Source of the DNA: Flavobacterium sp. HSC-32F16
GTDB taxonomy: Bacteria; Bacteroidota; Bacteroidia; Flavobacteriales; Flavobacteriaceae
Assembly: GCF_024171645.1 (NCBI RefSeq)
Contig: NZ_JALKAC010000013.1
Coordinates: 62,001-126,000, forward strand
Direction of reading: 5' to 3'
Length of the DNA stretch: 64,000 nucleotides
Shown: positions 61,519 through 64,000 of the stretch, in pieces
Numbering within the stretch: position 1 is the first letter of the stretch
Layout of the letters: each line of letters starts with the position of its first letter
Notes under the pieces: model-generated
Databases searched by the model: none
What the model was told of the DNA's origin: nothing
The model's input: the letters and a program-made list of their open reading frames with translations, nothing else
Program-made: the position numbers and the translations under genes

Positions 61519-63462
61519 ATGAGTTTTAAATATCTTTTCTATTTATGTCTGTTTAGTTTTTTTAGCCTAAATGCACAATCAGTTATAAAAAGCCCTGACG
61601 GAAAGCTTAAAGTTTCTCTTTTTGTTTCTAACGGCCAGCCTTTTTATACTATTTCTTATAATGAAAAAACGTTTTTAGAAAAGTCGCCGCTTGGACTAAA
61701 AACCAATGTCGAAGATTTTACAACAGGATTAATTTTAAAAACAAATGCGGTTCAAAATAAAATTGACGAAAAATACCAGCTTCCTAATATAAAAAACAAC
61801 AATGTTCATTATGAAGCGAATGAAGCTGTTTTTTCATTCACTAAAAAAAATAAAGCAGCGATCGATATTATATTTAGGGTAAGCAATAACAATACGGCTT
61901 TTAAATATAAAGTATATCCGCAAAACGAAAGCCGTTCCTGTGTGGTACAGGAAGAGGCTTCAGGTTTTCTTCTGCCGGAAGGCACAACAACATTTCTTTG
62001 TCCGCAGAGTAAACCAATGACAGGTTTTGCCAGAACTGCACCAAGCTACGAAACATCGTATACCGTAGATGATTCTATGGGAAAAAACGGAATAGGTGAA
62101 GGTTATACATTTCCCTGTCTTTTTAAAGTAAACCATAACGGATGGGTTTTAATATCTGAAACCGGTGTAGACAGCGGTTATTGTGCCAGCCGATTAATTG
62201 GACACGAAAAAGGATTATACAGCATTGGTTTTCCAATGGCGGAAGAAAATAACGGAAACGGAACAACCGCTCCCGGAATACCACTTATGGGTGAAACACC
62301 GTGGAGAACCATTACAGTTGGCGAAACTCTGGCTCCAATCGTAGAAACTACGATCCCTTTTGATTTGGTTAAACCAAAATACGAAGCTTCAAAAGAATAT
62401 AAATACACCAAAGGTTCGTGGAGCTGGATTATAAAAATGGATAACAATACTACTTTTCCGGTTCAAAAGCAATACATCGATTTTAGTGCCGCAATGGGAT
62501 ATCAGACTGTTTTAGTTGATGCACTTTGGGATACTCAAATAGGAAAAGATAAAATTGCCGAACTTTCTCGATATGGCGCCGAAAAAGGTGTTGGATTGTA
62601 TTTATGGTACAATTCAAACGGATATTGGAATGATGCACCGCAAGGACCAAGAGGAATGATGGACAGTAGTATCATTCGCCGTAAGGAAATGGCGTGGTTA
62701 AAAAGTATCGATGTAAAAGGCATCAAAGTAGATTTCTTTGGCGGAGATAAACAAGAAGTAATGAAATTGTATGAAGATATTTTAAAAGATGCCAATGATT
62801 TTGGTTTGATGGTTATTTTTCACGGTTGTACATTACCAAGAGGCTGGGAGCGTATGTATCCCAATTTTGCTTCGAGTGAAGCGGTCCTGGCGAGTGAAAA
62901 TCTGCATTTTGGACAAGCAAGCTGCGACAATGAAGCAAGAAATGCTTCTATACATACTTTTATTCGAAATACAGTAGGAAGCATGGATTTTGGCGGCAGC
63001 GCTCTTAACAAATTTTACAATAGTGACAACACTCCCAATAAAGGTTCAAAACGAATGACTTCGGATGTATTTGCCTTAGCGTCGGCTGTACTTTTTCAAA
63101 GCGGTGTACAGCATTTTGCATTAGCACCAAACAATTTAAATGATGCTCCGGATTGGGCAGTGAATTTTATGAAAGAAGTTCCAACGACTTGGGATGAAGT
63201 TCTTTTTTTAGAAGGATATCTGGGTAAATATGTAATACTGGCCCGCAGGAAAGGAACCAAGTGGTATATCGCAGGAGTAAATGCTCAAAAAGAAACGTTG
63301 ACTTTAAAATTGAAGCTCCCAATGATGGTCTCCAACGCAGCAATAACGTGTTATTTTGATGATGAAAAATTAAACGGAAAAGTAAAAAAGATACAACCTA
63401 AAAATAACCAGAATTTTGAAATTAAAATCCCGTTTAATGGCGGAATACTGCTGGTGAATTAA
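61519..63462 (+). CDS. GH97 retaining alpha-glycosidase (alpha-galactosidase type)
   Basis: The 647-residue protein has a signal peptide (MSFKYLFYLCLFSFFSLNAQ), an N-terminal beta-sandwich (SVIKSPDGKLKVSLFVSNGQPFYTISYN), a TIM barrel and a C-terminal beta domain. The barrel has GIKVDFFGGDKQ with Asp405 at the nucleophile position and Glu454 or Glu460 in SSEAVLASEN at the acid/base position. That is the pattern of the retaining branch, whose studied member is an alpha-galactosidase; the inverting alpha-glucosidases use glutamates instead. Alpha-galactose is a known minor xylan side chain. It ends the enzyme string, 227 bp before the next regulator. Confidence 0.88.
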   Translation: MSFKYLFYLCLFSFFSLNAQSVIKSPDGKLKVSLFVSNGQPFYTISYNEKTFLEKSPLGLKTNVEDFTTGLILKTNAVQNKIDEKYQLPNIKNNNVHYEANEAVFSFTKKNKAAIDIIFRVSNNNTAFKYKVYPQNESRSCVVQEEASGFLLPEGTTTFLCPQSKPMTGFARTAPSYETSYTVDDSMGKNGIGEGYTFPCLFKVNHNGWVLISETGVDSGYCASRLIGHEKGLYSIGFPMAEENNGNGTTAPGIPLMGETPWRTITVGETLAPIVETTIPFDLVKPKYEASKEYKYTKGSWSWIIKMDNNTTFPVQKQYIDFSAAMGYQTVLVDALWDTQIGKDKIAELSRYGAEKGVGLYLWYNSNGYWNDAPQGPRGMMDSSIIRRKEMAWLKSIDVKGIKVDFFGGDKQEVMKLYEDILKDANDFGLMVIFHGCTLPRGWERMYPNFASSEAVLASENLHFGQASCDNEARNASIHTFIRNTVGSMDFGGSALNKFYNSDNTPNKGSKRMTSDVFALASAVLFQSGVQHFALAPNNLNDAPDWAVNFMKEVPTTWDEVLFLEGYLGKYVILARRKGTKWYIAGVNAQKETLTLKLKLPMMVSNAAITCYFDDEKLNGKVKKIQPKNNQNFEIKIPFNGGILLVN

Positions 63463-63689
63463 ACAAGATTTTTAATACAAATAAAAAAGAGTAATCTCAG
63501 AATAATTCTACCTTTATGGTTTGTAAAGGTTTTAGAAAGCCGTCTGTAAAGAGGTGTGATATAATTTGAAACTGGCTTTAATACATTTTTTTAGAACACT
63601 AAAAAATGCATTTGGCCTTTTAAGCTTAAAAAGAAACAGCCCCAAGAATGTTTTATAACATTGAATTTTAATTTAACAATCATTTTATA

Positions 63690-64000
63690 ATGTCCTCAAA
63701 GAAATGTTTTGCCATTTTGTTTTTTATCATGAACAGTTTATTTTCTCAAAATACATTTGAGAACTATCGATTTCGTTTAGTAGACAATGAGACTTCAAAA
63801 AGTGGTATTTATACCATTGCGCAGGATCAATTTGGTGTTATGTGGGTGGGCACAAATGGCGCAGGTTTGTACAAATATGACGGAATAAATTATGTGGGTT
63901 ATGAGCAGGACTCCAAGCGCAGTAATTCCATAAACAGCAACTTAATTTATACTGTTTATGTAGATACAAAAAACCGTTTATGGGTAGGAACAGATGAAGG
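63690..64000 (+). CDS. Second propeller (HTCS-type) regulator, cut by the window end
   Basis: An open frame from ATG 63690 runs to the window end (103 codons and two bases). It has a Sec signal (MSSKKCFAILFFIMNSLFSQ) and the first reg_prop blades: SGIYTIAQDQFGVMWVGTNGAGLYKYDGINYVGY, then NLIYTVYVDTKNRLWVGTDEG. This is the start of a propeller of the hybrid two-component type. Whether the kinase and receiver residues are intact lies outside the window. It follows the enzyme string directly, so it is the better candidate to sense its breakdown product. In the gap 63463-63689 I see no clear terminator or operator. Confidence 0.85.
   Translation, partial: MSSKKCFAILFFIMNSLFSQNTFENYRFRLVDNETSKSGIYTIAQDQFGVMWVGTNGAGLYKYDGINYVGYEQDSKRSNSINSNLIYTVYVDTKNRLWVGTDE

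Overview
The window looks like chromosomal DNA of a Flavobacterium-type Bacteroidota. The evidence is the AT-rich composition, promoters of the TAnnTTTG type, few Shine-Dalgarno sequences, SusC/SusD pairs, hybrid two-component-type propeller regulators, LamG proteins with a type IX secretion (T9SS) sorting tail, and lipoproteins with acidic residues after the lipid cysteine.

Region 1 (1-18.5 kb) is mostly minus-strand housekeeping and stress genes. A partial NTF2-like gene and a frameshifted NTF2-like pseudogene come first. They are followed by a short-chain dehydrogenase divergent from an HxlR regulator, an alpha/beta hydrolase, and an fdhD plus YdeP-type molybdoenzyme pair. A bicupin/YoaK/peroxiredoxin/DsbA-like operon, a four-gene operon with a quinone oxidoreductase, and dps come next. 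These last three units share a 20-base motif placed 42 bp from the same GTAAA core, so they probably form one small regulon. Between them lie four tandem copies of a REP-like element (12.39-12.93 kb), a CHASE3-like hybrid histidine kinase and a LytTR response regulator. A membrane-anchored TPR/HTH regulator ends this part.

Region 2 (18.9-29.8 kb) is a plus-strand surface-protein cassette divergent from the TPR regulator. It encodes a secreted tail-collar-domain protein and a 2854-residue LamG/BACON-like protein with a T9SS sorting tail. A small secreted protein repeats one domain of the giant, and a short lipoprotein is probably surface exposed.

Region 3 (29.9-64 kb) is a polysaccharide utilization locus in two blocks. 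Block one holds a hybrid regulator whose kinase and receiver residues have all been lost, a SusC/SusD pair, a GH92 enzyme and an unknown secreted protein. Block two is a SusC/SusD pair followed by GH43, a GDSL esterase, a CE6-CE1 fused esterase, GH115, GH127, a second GH43, GH3 and GH97. A second propeller regulator is cut by the window end. The enzyme set fits side-chain removal and final hydrolysis of an acetylated, probably feruloylated glucuronoarabinoxylan. No endoxylanase is present inside the window. A shared ACCC-type element lies upstream of both SusC genes and the GH92 gene, and LacI-type operator candidates lie upstream of the second SusC.
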